Below are positions 16,724 to 26,200 of a DNA stretch of 64,000 nucleotides, in pieces; the stretch's first letter is position 1; every line of letters starts with the position of its first letter. This DNA comes from Rhodococcus rhodnii (GTDB lineage Bacteria > Actinomycetota > Actinomycetes > Mycobacteriales > Pseudonocardiaceae), in contig JOAA01000002.1 of assembly GCA_000720375.1 (NCBI GenBank), positions 372,001 to 436,000 of the forward strand, written 5' to 3'. The notes beneath the pieces are model-generated. The model was not told the DNA's origin and ran no database searches. It saw only the letters and a program-made list of their open reading frames with translations. The translations under genes and the position numbers were made by a program.

Positions 16724-16852
16724 TGGGAGGTGTGCTTCAGGATGTTGGAAGGTGTGTTTCGGGGTGCTGGAAGGTGTGTTTCGGGGTGTTGGAAGGTGTG
16801 TTTCGGGGTGCTGGAAAGTGCATTTCAGGGTGCTGGAAAGGTGGACACGGCG
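16721..16852 (-). repeat. Array of six 22-bp tandem repeats, reverse orientation
   Basis: Six 22-bp units start at 16721, 16743, 16765, 16787, 16809 and 16831, with consensus TGCTGGAAGGTGTGTTTCGG plus GG. Read on the minus strand, the last unit gives CCGTGTCCACCTTTCCAGCA, which matches the first unit of the array at 52945. It ends 3 bases before the mtnD stop codon. Confidence 0.9.
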
Positions 16853-16855
16853 CGG

Positions 16856-17431
16856 CTAGCGGGCTGCGGACAGTTCGTCGAAGCTTGGGAAGTCCTCGGC
16901 GAGGCGGTTGCCGGTGAAGTTTCCGACCCAGCCGTCGTCGTCGTGGAAGAAGCGGATCGCCACGTAGTCCGGACGCGTCCCCATGTCGAACCAGTGCGTC
17001 GTGTTCGCGGGCACGCTCAACAAGTCGCCAGCCTCGCACAAAACCCCGTAAACCTTGCCGTTCACGTGCAGGTAGAACACGCCAGACCCACGCGCGAAGA
17101 ACCTGTCCTCATCGTCATCGTGAGTGTGCTCGGCCAGGAATTTCTGGCGCGCCTCCGCCGCCATGGAAGTCCACTCTGGAGTGTCGGCGGGCGTCATGTG
17201 CAGGGCGTCCACGTAGACGTAGCCCTCGGTCTCGACCACCTTGGCGACGTATGACGAATACGCCGCGAGAACCTCGTCCGACGAGGGCTCCGACGGCAAC
17301 CCGGTAACCACCGGCCAGCGGGAGAAACGCACGCCGAGCTGCTTGAGCTCGCCCTTGATCTCCTCGGCGTCCTCAGTGCGCACGAGCACCTGGGATGCGT
17401 CTGTGTCAGGCCACACGGTCAACAGCGTCAT
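16856..17431 (-). CDS. mtnD: Acireductone dioxygenase
   Basis: 191-residue cupin that oxidises the acireductone of methionine salvage to the 2-keto acid precursor of methionine plus formate. The metal ligands are in AEHTHDDDEDRFFARGSG (HxHxxxE pattern) and the C-terminal HWFDMG. ATG 17431 is chosen because it overlaps the stop of mtnB by 4 bases (ATGA); an earlier ATG at 17467 would extend into the mtnB coding end. It is the last gene of the salvage operon. The stop is followed at once by the 22-bp repeat array and no separate terminator was seen. Confidence 0.92.
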   Translation of the reverse strand: MTLLTVWPDTDASQVLVRTEDAEEIKGELKQLGVRFSRWPVVTGLPSEPSSDEVLAAYSSYVAKVVETEGYVYVDALHMTPADTPEWTSMAAEARQKFLAEHTHDDDEDRFFARGSGVFYLHVNGKVYGVLCEAGDLLSVPANTTHWFDMGTRPDYVAIRFFHDDDGWVGNFTGNRLAEDFPSFDELSAAR

Positions 17432-18018
17432 GTCTCGAGTATGAACCTCAGCATCCATTCCAGGCACTCTGTCCGGTGCCTGGCTTGATACAGGTCACTG
17501 CCCCAGACGTACACACCGTGCCGGGCGACGATCAAAGCGGGCGTATCGGGCCGGTATCCCGCCTCGAACGCGTCACCCAGGACCGTCATGTCCTGGCTGT
17601 TCGGCACGACCGGGATGCTCACCCAGTCGTCGGCCTTGCCTCCGAAGCCCTTCAGCATTTCCAGGTTGCGCAGGTGCACCGCGTTCGGCCAGCGTTCGGC
17701 GGCCAGTACCGGCGCCAAAGCGTGCACGTGCACCACGGCCCCGGCTCCCGAGACCGCCGCGATCCGGCCGTGCAGACCGGCCTCCGCTGACGGAATCGGC
17801 TGGTCCGGGCGGACCGGCGCGCCGGTCGCGTCGATCTCCACCACGTCCGACGCGGTCATTTCCCCTTTGTCCAGGCCGCTGGCCGTCACTGCGAGCCGCA
17901 GCGGATCCCGGCCCAGGACGACCGACAGGTTCCCGGATGTTCCGCGCATCCAGCCAAGAGCGGTGTACCGGGCGCATTCCGCCGCCAGCATCGCACCGGC
18001 TTCGTACAGGCTGCTCAC
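17428..18018 (-). CDS. mtnB: Methylthioribulose-1-phosphate dehydratase
   Basis: 196 residues of the class II aldolase/adducin fold. The zinc-binding motif is GAVVHVHALAPV near residue 105, with a further His in IVARHGVYVWG near the C-terminus. It dehydrates methylthioribulose 1-phosphate to the diketo compound used by MtnC. The assignment is firm because of the fixed neighbours mtnC and mtnD, with 4-bp overlaps on both sides. The N-terminal phosphate-binding segment GWMRGTSGNLSVVLG is intact. Confidence 0.92.
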   Translation of the reverse strand: MSSLYEAGAMLAAECARYTALGWMRGTSGNLSVVLGRDPLRLAVTASGLDKGEMTASDVVEIDATGAPVRPDQPIPSAEAGLHGRIAAVSGAGAVVHVHALAPVLAAERWPNAVHLRNLEMLKGFGGKADDWVSIPVVPNSQDMTVLGDAFEAGYRPDTPALIVARHGVYVWGSDLYQARHRTECLEWMLRFILET

Positions 18019-18728
18019 GGCAGGTCCACCGACACTTCCGCGAACGACTTCACGGCCAGGTGCGTGCCGAAGTCGGCGTCGGCGAAGGGTTCGCCGGGCC
18101 GGGCCAGACCGACGGTCTGCCAGCCGTCGGCCACGGCCGCGTCCAGTTCCGCTGGCACGTCGGAGAAGAACACGATCTCCGCGGCAGGCGCACCCAACGC
18201 GGAGGCGATCGCACGGTAGGACGGGGCTTCGCGCTTCGGGCCCGCGTTCACGGTGTCGAAGTGCGACGAGAACAGGGAAGTGATGTCACCCTCGGACGTA
18301 CGGGAGAACGCCGCGACCTGACCGGCGACCGAGCCGGACGAGAACACCGCGAGGTCCAGGCCCTTGTCGTGCCACGCGCGCAGCGCCGGGACGACGTCCG
18401 GGAACAACTCGGTGACCAGATCTCCTTCGGCGTAGCCACGTTGCCAGATCAGGCCTTGCAAAGTCTTCAGTGGCGCGATCTTCTGGTCGGCGTCCATCCA
18501 GCCGTGCAGCACCGCAACGATCTCGTCGACGCCGGCCGATGACGACAACCCGCCGAGCGAACGGATCTGGGAAACAGCCTCGACCACAACAGGGTCCGAG
18601 GCATGCGACGTGATCCACGGGCCGAGGCGGGGCCGCGCGTAGTCGTACAGCACGACGTGCACCTGGCTGGTCGGGGTCAAGGTGCCCTCGATGTCGACCA
18701 CGACCCATCGGGCAGTCAGTGCGGTCAC
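18015..18728 (-). CDS. mtnC: Enolase-phosphatase E1
   Basis: 237-residue HAD-superfamily protein that enolises and dephosphorylates 2,3-diketo-5-methylthiopentyl-1-phosphate to the acireductone. Motif I is VVVDIEGTLTP (the Glu-containing DIEGT variant is diagnostic of MtnC), motif II is AVFSSGSVAGQ, and motif III/IV is EIVFFSDVPAELDAA. It overlaps mtnB and mtnA by 4 bases each. Confidence 0.93.
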   Translation of the reverse strand: MTALTARWVVVDIEGTLTPTSQVHVVLYDYARPRLGPWITSHASDPVVVEAVSQIRSLGGLSSSAGVDEIVAVLHGWMDADQKIAPLKTLQGLIWQRGYAEGDLVTELFPDVVPALRAWHDKGLDLAVFSSGSVAGQVAAFSRTSEGDITSLFSSHFDTVNAGPKREAPSYRAIASALGAPAAEIVFFSDVPAELDAAVADGWQTVGLARPGEPFADADFGTHLAVKSFAEVSVDLP

Positions 18729-19738
18729 TGGTTCGGCTCTCCTTCGGCGTAGTACTCGGCAATCCGGTGCGGCTCGAACGGGCCGCGATCGGTGACGATC
18801 GACGTGACGAACCGCGGCGGGGTCACGTCGAAAGCGGGGTAGAGGCCGCGCACCTTGTCACTCGCGGTGCGCATGCCGAGGGTGTGCAGGACGTCCTCGC
18901 CTGGGCGGTATTCCAGCGGGACGTCGTCGGCTGTCCGAGCCTCCTGGTCGGGCGCTTGGACGAGGGCGTAGAACGGCACGTTGAACGCTGCCGCTGCCAC
19001 CGCGAGCCCCAGCGTCCCGACCTTGTTGATCACGTGTCCGGCCATGGTGACCCGGTCGGCCGCGGTGACGAGGGCGTCGACCTCGCCGGACTGCAGAATC
19101 GCCGCGCCCATCCCGTCGGAGATCAACGTCGTGTCCACGCCCATTTCGGCCAAAGTCTCGGCGGTCAGCCGGGCGCCTTGCAGATACGGCCGGGTCTCGG
19201 TGCAGAAGAACCGCAAGCGTTTGCCGCTGCGCTGTGCCGCGTCGACCAGTTCGACCAAGTACAGATCCGCCCAGCAGTGCGTCAGCACGCCACCTTCGGA
19301 AGGCAACAGGGCTGCGGCCGCGGTCCCCAGCGCGCGGCTTCGGCTTCGGTACAACTCGTCGCCGGCTTTGGCCCCCGCCAGCGCGGCCGAGACCAGTGAC
19401 TCGCCGGAACCGGACACTGAGGACAGAACCGCGTGCACTGCCTTGCGCAAGTGGTTGTTCGTCGAGCGTGCACGGATCAGTCGTGTTCCGGCTTGTTCCA
19501 TGTATGCGTACGCGGCGTGCGGACGTAAGCCCGCCGCCTCGCGGGCGGCGAGCACCATTCCGTACAGCGCCGCGAAGTACGGGCCCGAGGACTGGGTGAC
19601 CATGTCCTCAATGGCCTTGGCGACTTCGCTGGAAGTACCACACAGCACCCATTCCCGCGAGAACGGGAAGTTCCGCCGATCCAGGATCAGCACACCTTCG
19701 TCGGTGAGTCTGACGCTGTCCGCCAACGTCGGGGTCAT
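18725..19738 (-). CDS. mtnA: Methylthioribose-1-phosphate isomerase
   Basis: 337-residue eIF2B-alpha-like isomerase. The catalytic Cys lies in RFFCTETRPYLQGARLTAE and the catalytic Asp in ALVTAADRVTMAGHVINKVG, as in MtnA. It converts methylthioribose 1-phosphate to the ribulose form. ATG 19738 overlaps the last base of the upstream monooxygenase gene. No mtnK kinase or MTA phosphorylase (mtnP) gene is present in the operon, so methylthioribose 1-phosphate must come from an enzyme encoded elsewhere. Confidence 0.92.
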   Translation of the reverse strand: MTPTLADSVRLTDEGVLILDRRNFPFSREWVLCGTSSEVAKAIEDMVTQSSGPYFAALYGMVLAAREAAGLRPHAAYAYMEQAGTRLIRARSTNNHLRKAVHAVLSSVSGSGESLVSAALAGAKAGDELYRSRSRALGTAAAALLPSEGGVLTHCWADLYLVELVDAAQRSGKRLRFFCTETRPYLQGARLTAETLAEMGVDTTLISDGMGAAILQSGEVDALVTAADRVTMAGHVINKVGTLGLAVAAAAFNVPFYALVQAPDQEARTADDVPLEYRPGEDVLHTLGMRTASDKVRGLYPAFDVTPPRFVTSIVTDRGPFEPHRIAEYYAEGEPNQ

Positions 19739-20853
19739 CAGCTGTACCCCGTGAACGGTGGGTGCTCGCCCGTGAGGAAGTACGCGCCGACTTCGCGAGC
19801 TTTGTAGACGACCGGGTCGTGCAACGTCAAAGTCCTCGCGTTGCGCCAGAAACGGTCGTAGCCGAACTTGGTCGCGGTCGCGCGGGCGCCCATGAACTCG
19901 AAGACCTTGGACGTGGTCTCGTTGACCACGCGGGTGGCGAAGACCTTGGCGGACGAGATGGTCACCGCCGTGCTTGCGCGCTGCTCGGCGGTCAGGTCGC
20001 TGCCGGCGGTGACGGACTGCCGCAACGACTCCGATGCCCGATCGGCCAATGTGCCCGCGGCTTCCAGCGAAGCGACGAGTTCTCCGTATCCGGCAAGGAT
20101 GTACGGATCAGCCGACGCCGAATCCACACCGGACAGGAACCACGGCCGCGCCTGCCCGCGCGTGTATTCGGCGGCTTCGGCCAGCGCGCCCGCTGCGATG
20201 CCCACGTAGATCTGGGTCAGCGCGAGCTGAAAGCCGAGTGCCGCAAGGGAAAGCCGGACCGAATCGGCCGGCTGTGCGCCGAGCACGTCCTGGGCGTCGA
20301 CGGCGACGTTCTCGAAGACGATGCCACCGCTGGCGGTCAGCCGCTGGCCGGTGTTGTCCCAGTCGGACGGATACGAGATCCCGTCGGCCTTGGCGTCCAC
20401 TGTGAACGTGATCTTCTCGTCAGTGTCCACTCGGGTCGCCGTGACGACCAGCCGGTCGGCCGCCGCGGCGCCGGTCGCGAAAGTCTTGCGGCCGTTGACG
20501 ACGAATCCGTCCGAAGTGGGCGCCAGCTCCAGCGCGGCGTCGAGCGGGTTGCTCACGCCCGACCAGAACCAGTCCTTGTCCGCCCGCATCCGAGCCGCCG
20601 CTGCCGGGTTGTCGAACAGCTGCGCGCGCCAAAGGTGCAGGTAGTGGTACCCGATCAAATGCCCGATCGACGCGTCGGCCGCGGAGATGATCCTGGTCAC
20701 CGCGTCGGCCGCATCTTCGTCGGCCGCCAGCAAGCCCGAGGAACGCAGCAGGTCGACCTCCGCGGTCGGTGGCCGGTTCGCCCGGTCCCGTTCGGCCGCG
20801 TCCGCCCTCAGCTGCGCGGCCACCTCCTCGGCCAAGCCGATCCAGTCCGTCAT
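19738..20853 (-). CDS. DszC/SfnC-like flavin-dependent monooxygenase (acyl-CoA dehydrogenase fold)
   Basis: 371 residues of the acyl-CoA dehydrogenase fold but without the catalytic Glu context of true dehydrogenases. Motifs such as SIGHLIGYHYLHLWRAQLF, KDWFWSGVSNPLDA, FVVNGRKTFATGAAAADRL and RDP-type C-terminal RNARTLTLHDPV match the DszC/SfnC group, which use reduced FMN and oxygen to oxidise sulfur compounds. ATG 20853 is preferred to the upstream ATG 20874 because the homology starts at MTDWIGLAEEVAAQL. It heads the mtnACBD operon, so a sulfur-related substrate is likely. A flavin reductase gene is not adjacent. Confidence 0.82.
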   Translation of the reverse strand: MTDWIGLAEEVAAQLRADAAERDRANRPPTAEVDLLRSSGLLAADEDAADAVTRIISAADASIGHLIGYHYLHLWRAQLFDNPAAAARMRADKDWFWSGVSNPLDAALELAPTSDGFVVNGRKTFATGAAAADRLVVTATRVDTDEKITFTVDAKADGISYPSDWDNTGQRLTASGGIVFENVAVDAQDVLGAQPADSVRLSLAALGFQLALTQIYVGIAAGALAEAAEYTRGQARPWFLSGVDSASADPYILAGYGELVASLEAAGTLADRASESLRQSVTAGSDLTAEQRASTAVTISSAKVFATRVVNETTSKVFEFMGARATATKFGYDRFWRNARTLTLHDPVVYKAREVGAYFLTGEHPPFTGYS

Positions 20854-20913
20854 GGCCGAAACGGTACTGGGCATCGGCGCCCATGCCGTGCCCTGTCCAC
20901 CTCACGAAACCTG

Positions 20914-20932
20914 CGCAAGGAGCAAACTTGCG
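20914..20932. promoter_or_regulatory. Candidate operator in the monooxygenase/TetR divergent region
   Basis: CGCAAG (20914-20919) and CTTGCG (20927-20932) form a 6-bp inverted repeat with a 7-base spacer. It lies between divergent starts 20853 and 20963 and is a plausible target for the TetR protein encoded at 20963. Confidence 0.45.
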
Positions 20933-20962
20933 GGGTGCGCACTTTTCTGGCAGTCTCGGGTG

Positions 20963-21559
20963 GTGTCAGGGCTGAGAGAAAGCAAGAAACGGGCCACGCG
21001 GGAGGCGCTCAGCTGGGAGGCACTGCGCCTCGCGGTCGAGCGTGGCATCGAGAACGTGCTGGTCGAGGACATCGCGTCGGCGGCGGGCGTATCGCCGCGG
21101 ACGTTCAACAACTACTTCTCGAGCAAATACGAGGCGATCGTCTGGCGTGAGCTGGACCGGATGGTGCGGATCGGCGACATCCTGCGGGAACGTCCGCCGG
21201 ACGAACCGTTCTGGGAGTCGATCGAGCATGCCGTGCTTGCCATCTACGGCAATGACGACGAGACAACACCGCCGGACAAGACGTGGACCGAGGGCGTACG
21301 GGAGCTGGTGAGCTCACCGTTGCTGACGGCCGAGTACCTCAAAGCCGACGCGGCGATGACGCGTGCGCTGGCGGAGGCGATCGCTGAGCGCCTCGGCACG
21401 GATGTGGATCAGGACATGTATCCGCGCGTGGTCGCCGGCTCGGTCGGCGCGGCGTGCAGTACCGCGCAGGAGCAGTGGATGAACGCGGATCCCTTGGTGC
21501 CGTTGGGCCCGCTGATCCGGCAGGCGCTGGGTTATCTGAAACGAGGAGGAGAACCATGA
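20963..21559 (+). CDS. TetR family transcriptional regulator
   Basis: 198 residues. The N-terminal helix-turn-helix covers RESKKRATREALSWEALRLA, VEDIASAAGVSPRTFNNYFS and SKYEAIVWRELD, which is typical of TetR. The C-terminal ligand domain is not recognised. The start is taken as GTG 20963 (or the adjacent GTG 20960); no strong RBS is visible. Its stop overlaps the start of the FAD monooxygenase by 4 bases, so it probably regulates that gene, and perhaps the divergent monooxygenase/mtn operon. Confidence 0.85.
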   Translation: MSGLRESKKRATREALSWEALRLAVERGIENVLVEDIASAAGVSPRTFNNYFSSKYEAIVWRELDRMVRIGDILRERPPDEPFWESIEHAVLAIYGNDDETTPPDKTWTEGVRELVSSPLLTAEYLKADAAMTRALAEAIAERLGTDVDQDMYPRVVAGSVGAACSTAQEQWMNADPLVPLGPLIRQALGYLKRGGEP

Positions 21560-23037
21560 TCGCGATCGCTGGGGGCGGACCGAACGGCCTGATGCTCGCG
21601 TGCGAGCTGGCACTGGCCGGGGGTCAGCCGGTCGTACTGGAGAAACTGCCGGAACGAAGCCAGGAGCCCAAGGCCAACGGCATGGTGGGGCAAGTGGTCC
21701 GGCTGCTGCACCGCCGAGGCTTGCTGCAGCGGCTCGGCAGCGAGACTCCATTCCGGACACCGGGCTTCATGTTCGGCATGCTGCCGCTGGATCTGAGCCA
21801 ACTCGACGACAACCCGCTGACGATTCTCCCTGTGCCGCAACGGCGGCTTGAGCAAGTCCTGGAGGAGCGGGCACTCGAGCTCGGTGTGGACATCCGGCGT
21901 GGACATGAGGTCGTCGCGTTCACTCAGGACGAGTCCGGAGTGGACATCGAGGTCCGTGGCCCGCAAGGGGAGTACCGGTTAAGCGTGGACTTCCTTGTCG
22001 GGGCGGACGGCGGCCACAGCACGGTCCGCAAACTCGCCGGAATCGGTTTCCCCGGTGTTTCCACGGAGAAAGGTGTGGTCCGGGTGGCGCATGTGACGCT
22101 GCCCGAACTCGTCGACGGGCAACTCGACGTGCCGGGCTTCGGCCGGATTCCCCCAGGCGTGCACACCCGGACCGAACACGGTGTGTTCTTCCACATCGAG
22201 TTGGAACAGGGCAAACCGATGGTGGTGACGGTCGAATGGGATGCGGAGGACGACACTCCGATGACCCTCGACGAAATGCGGCAGAGCATCCACCGGGTCC
22301 TCGGCGCCGACGTGCCAATCGGCGCGCCGACGGCGGAAGGCCCGCACCTGCTGCGTCGGACGTCCGGCGGCAACACTCGAATCGCCGAGAAGTATCGCGA
22401 CGGCCGGGTGTTCCTGATCGGCGACGCGGCACACGTGCATTCCGCGATGGGCGGCCCTGGTCTGAACCTCGGCCTGCAGGACGCGGCCAACCTCGCTTGG
22501 AAACTGGCAGCGCACATCAACGGCTGGGCGCCGGACGGACTGCTTGATACCTACGAAGTCGAACGGCGTCCAGCCGCCGAACGGGTCGTCCTGCACACCC
22601 AGGCCCAGTCCGCGCTGTCCGGTCCCGGGCCGGAAGTGACCGCGTTGCGTGCGTTCTTCACCGAGCTGATGGCCAAGGTGGACGTTGCCGAGCACATCGC
22701 GGAAACCATGGCCGGGTCGGACATTCGTTATCCGATGGGTACGAACCACCCGCTGGCCGGGAAGTTCGTGCCCGACGCGGTTCCCGCCGACCAGTTGCGG
22801 GACGCGCGGCCGGTAGTGGTGGATTTCGCCCGAAACCCCACACTGAAGGACATTGCGGCGGAGTGGAACGACCGCGTCGATGTGGTCGAAGTCGAATCGC
22901 CATATGCGCATGCGGACGTGATCCTGGTCCGGCCGGACGGCTATGTCGCATGGGCGGGCGACGGTGTCCTGAGTGGACTGCGTGAGGAATTGGCCGCGTG
23001 GTTCGGTGTTCCGCGAATGCTGACCACCGCTTCGTAG
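21556..23037 (+). CDS. FAD-dependent aromatic monooxygenase (PheA/TfdB family)
   Basis: 493 residues. The dinucleotide motif is AIAGGGPNGLMLACELALAG at the N-terminus. The DG motif is VDFLVGADGGHSTVRKLAGI, and the second FAD motif is VFLIGDAAHVHSAMGGPGLN near residue 290. The C-terminal thioredoxin-like domain is typical of group A hydroxylases acting on polyketide-like or phenolic substrates. AGGAGGAG lies 5 bases before ATG 21556. Translation is coupled to the TetR gene through the ATGA overlap, so substrate-induced derepression is plausible. Substrate unknown. Confidence 0.88.
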   Translation: MIAIAGGGPNGLMLACELALAGGQPVVLEKLPERSQEPKANGMVGQVVRLLHRRGLLQRLGSETPFRTPGFMFGMLPLDLSQLDDNPLTILPVPQRRLEQVLEERALELGVDIRRGHEVVAFTQDESGVDIEVRGPQGEYRLSVDFLVGADGGHSTVRKLAGIGFPGVSTEKGVVRVAHVTLPELVDGQLDVPGFGRIPPGVHTRTEHGVFFHIELEQGKPMVVTVEWDAEDDTPMTLDEMRQSIHRVLGADVPIGAPTAEGPHLLRRTSGGNTRIAEKYRDGRVFLIGDAAHVHSAMGGPGLNLGLQDAANLAWKLAAHINGWAPDGLLDTYEVERRPAAERVVLHTQAQSALSGPGPEVTALRAFFTELMAKVDVAEHIAETMAGSDIRYPMGTNHPLAGKFVPDAVPADQLRDARPVVVDFARNPTLKDIAAEWNDRVDVVEVESPYAHADVILVRPDGYVAWAGDGVLSGLREELAAWFGVPRMLTTAS

Positions 23038-23187
23038 CGCACACGTCCGGATGCGGTCCGTGGTCGAGTAGCAGGGTCGTTACGGTATCGAGATCGGGTA
23101 CGCGTCATGATTCACCGTGCTACGCCGAACAGGCCAATGTGGACTACGTGGAATAGGCCAGTTGTCTGATTGTCTATACCGCTTCGC

Positions 23188-23226
23188 GGGGATGTGCTCT
23201 GGTGGCAGTTCTTTGCCACGATCCCC
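23188..23226 (+). promoter_or_regulatory. Hairpin in the 5' leader of the subtilase gene
   Basis: GGGGAT (23188-23193) pairs with ATCCCC (23221-23226), and GTGGCA (23202-23207) with TGCCAC (23214-23219). It ends 2 bases before the RBS region GAAGGG. It may be a leader hairpin or a terminator for the upstream monooxygenase gene. Confidence 0.45.
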
Positions 23227-23241
23227 ATGAAGGGTTTGGCT

Positions 23242-26200
23242 GTGACATCACGATCTCCACTCCGTAGATGTGCCGGGTTGGCGGTGCTGGCGTTCAGCAC
23301 CGCCACACTCGGCCTCGCGGTGCCTGCGGCAGCGCTCGCCGCGCAACCACCAGCACCGGAACAACCGGTGCCCGCCAACGAGAAGACGCTTGACTCCCGG
23401 GACCGCGCCTTGGTCGCCGAGGCGGAGAAGGCGGGCAAGCAGTCCGTCACCGTCCTCGTCGCCGCCGAGAAGGGGCGTGCCGACGCGGCCGCCAACGAGC
23501 TGCGGTCGATCGGTGCGAACGTCAAGTCCGTCGAGAAGGACGTCGACTACCTCAAGGTGACCTTGCCGCCGGGCAAGGCACGCCAGGCCGCCAAGCTCGA
23601 CGCCGTGCGGGCGATCGACGTGGACGGCCTGATCGCCCGGGACGAGCCGGGCACCGGCACCGACGGGATGGCCAACCCCATCCCGCAGCCCGCGCCGGGG
23701 CCGAACACCCCGCGTGCCAACCCGTACCTGCCGACCGGCGACACCAAGGCAGCCCAGTTCGGCCAGGTGTTCCCGTTCTGGGACGGCAAGGGCGTGCTCG
23801 TCGCCGTCCTGGACACCGGTGTCGACCTCGACCACCCGGCACTGGCCAAGACCAGCTCGGGCGAGCGCAAGATCGTCGACTGGTACAACGCCAACTCCCC
23901 GGACTCCGGTGACAGCACCTGGGTCGCGATGTCCCAGCAGACCTACACCGGCACGTTCACCGCGGCGGGCCGCACCTGGACCGCGCCCGCGACCGGCGGC
24001 CCGTACAGCATCGGTGTGTTCAACGAGAACACCGGTGTGAACGACTTCGCCAGCGCGGCCAGCGAGATCGGCGGTGACGTCAACCGTGACGGCGACAAGG
24101 CGGACCGCTTCGGCGTGCTGCAGGACGTCGCGACCAAGCAGGTCCGCGTCGACCTCAACGGCAACGGCAACTTCACCGACGACACCGCGCTGATCGACTA
24201 CAAGGTCAAGCAGGACGTCGGCCACTTCGGCACCGACAACCCGGCCACCCCGGGTGTCCGCGAGTCGGTCCCGTTCGTCGTGCAGACGGACAAGTCGGTC
24301 TACGGCACCGAGGACACTCCGTTCGTCGGCCTCGGTATCGCCGCTGCCGCGCACGGTTCGCACGTCGCCGGTATCACCACCGGCAACGCGATCCTGGACG
24401 GCAAGATGGCCGGTGCCGCACCCGGCGCGAAGCTGATGGCCATCAAGGCCTGCCTGTCGACGCCGTCGTGCACCGACAGCGGCCTGACCGACGGTGTGCT
24501 CTACGCGGCCCGCAACGGCGCCGACGTCGTGAACATCTCCATCGGTGGCCTGCCGCCGCTCAACGACGGCAACAGCGCCCGCGCGCAGATCTACAACCGG
24601 GTCATCGCGCAGTTCAACATCCAGCTGTTCATCTCCTCTGGCAACAGCGGTTCCGGGGCCAACACCGTCGGCGACCCATCGGTGGCCACGGACGCGGTGA
24701 GCGTCGGTTCGTACGTCACCCGCGAGACCTGGCTGCGTAACTACGGCTCGGAAACGGCCAAGAAGGAAGGCCTGCACCCGTACTCGTCGCGCGGCCCGCG
24801 TGAGGACGGCGGTTTCAAGCCGAACATCATCGCGCCCGGCTCGGCGATCTCGTCGATCCCGTTGTGGCAGGCCGCTCAGCCGCTGCCCGGCACGTTCACC
24901 CTGCCGAACGGCTACGCGCACTTCAACGGCACCTCGATGGCCGCCCCTCAGGCGACCGGTGCCGCGGCGCTGCTGGTGAGCGCGTACAAGTCGACGCACG
25001 GCGGCAAGCGTCCGAGCATGGTCGCACTGCGCAACGCGATCTACTCGTCGGCTCGCTTCATCGATGGCGTTGGCGCGTACGAGCAGGGCAACGGCCTGTT
25101 CGACGTGTTCGGCGCGTTCTTCCACCTGGCCGCCAACCCGAACCCGGACGCCGTGACCAGCTCCGTCGAGGTGAACACGGTCCTGGAGGGCTTCCTGCCC
25201 AAGCCGGGCGTCGGTGTCGGCATCCACGACCGTGAGGGCGTGGTGCAGGGCAAGCCGTACACCCGCACCTACACCTTCACCCGGACCTCCGGCAGCGACC
25301 GCACGGTTCCGTACCGTCTCAAGTGGATCGGCAACGACGGCACGTTCTCCGCGCCGGACAAGGTGAACCTGCCGCTGAACAAGCCGGTCACGTTCGACGT
25401 GAAGGTCAACCCGCGCAACGCAGGCGTGCACTCGGCCGTGTTGGAACTGGACAACCCCTTCACTTCGGGCACGGACACGCAGCTGCTGAACACCGTGTTC
25501 GTGGCGGAGCAGTTCAACGCGGGCAACAAGTTCACCGTGTCGCACAGCGGCAAGATCGACCGCAACCAGACCAAGAACTTCTGGGTCAACGTGCCGCAGG
25601 GCACCACCGGCCTGAAGATCGACCTGGTCGGCGGCGGCGACGCGGCGGGTGCCGGTCAGGTCCGGTTCATCCGGGTCGACCCGCGCGGTATCCCGATCGA
25701 CGTGACGTCGACGACCAACTGCTACAACCCGAACGCCGGCGCGGGTTGCTCGACCGGTTCGCCGACGACCCGGACGGTCAACAACCCGATTCCGGGTGTC
25801 TGGGAGTTCTACGTGGAGGCCCGGCGGACGTCGGACACCGCCTCGGCGCCGTTCTCGGTCACCGCGACCGCGATCACCACGAAGATCAGCCCGAACCCGG
25901 ACGTCGTCGAGTCGCTGCAGGCCGGTGTTCCGCTGGCCCGCAACTACACGGTGACCAACTCCGCCGGGGCCTTCAACGGCCGCCTCGTCGGCGGACCGCT
26001 GAGCAGCGCGCTGCAGCAGCGGCCGAACATCGCGCACCTGGCTCAGCAGCAGCGGCAGATCAACGTGCTGCCGGGCTCCACCTCGCTGCGGGTGGCGATC
26101 GGCAACACCAGTGACATTGGCGCGGACCTCGACCTGTTCCTGTTCAACTGCACCACCGGCACCTGTGTGCTGACGGCGCAGAGCGCGGACGCGGACTCCG

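Noticed and set aside
20854..20962. SAM-type riboswitch before the mtn operon
   Set aside because: The leader is short and I could not find the conserved SAM-I/II/IV core; only a small inverted repeat fits a TetR site.
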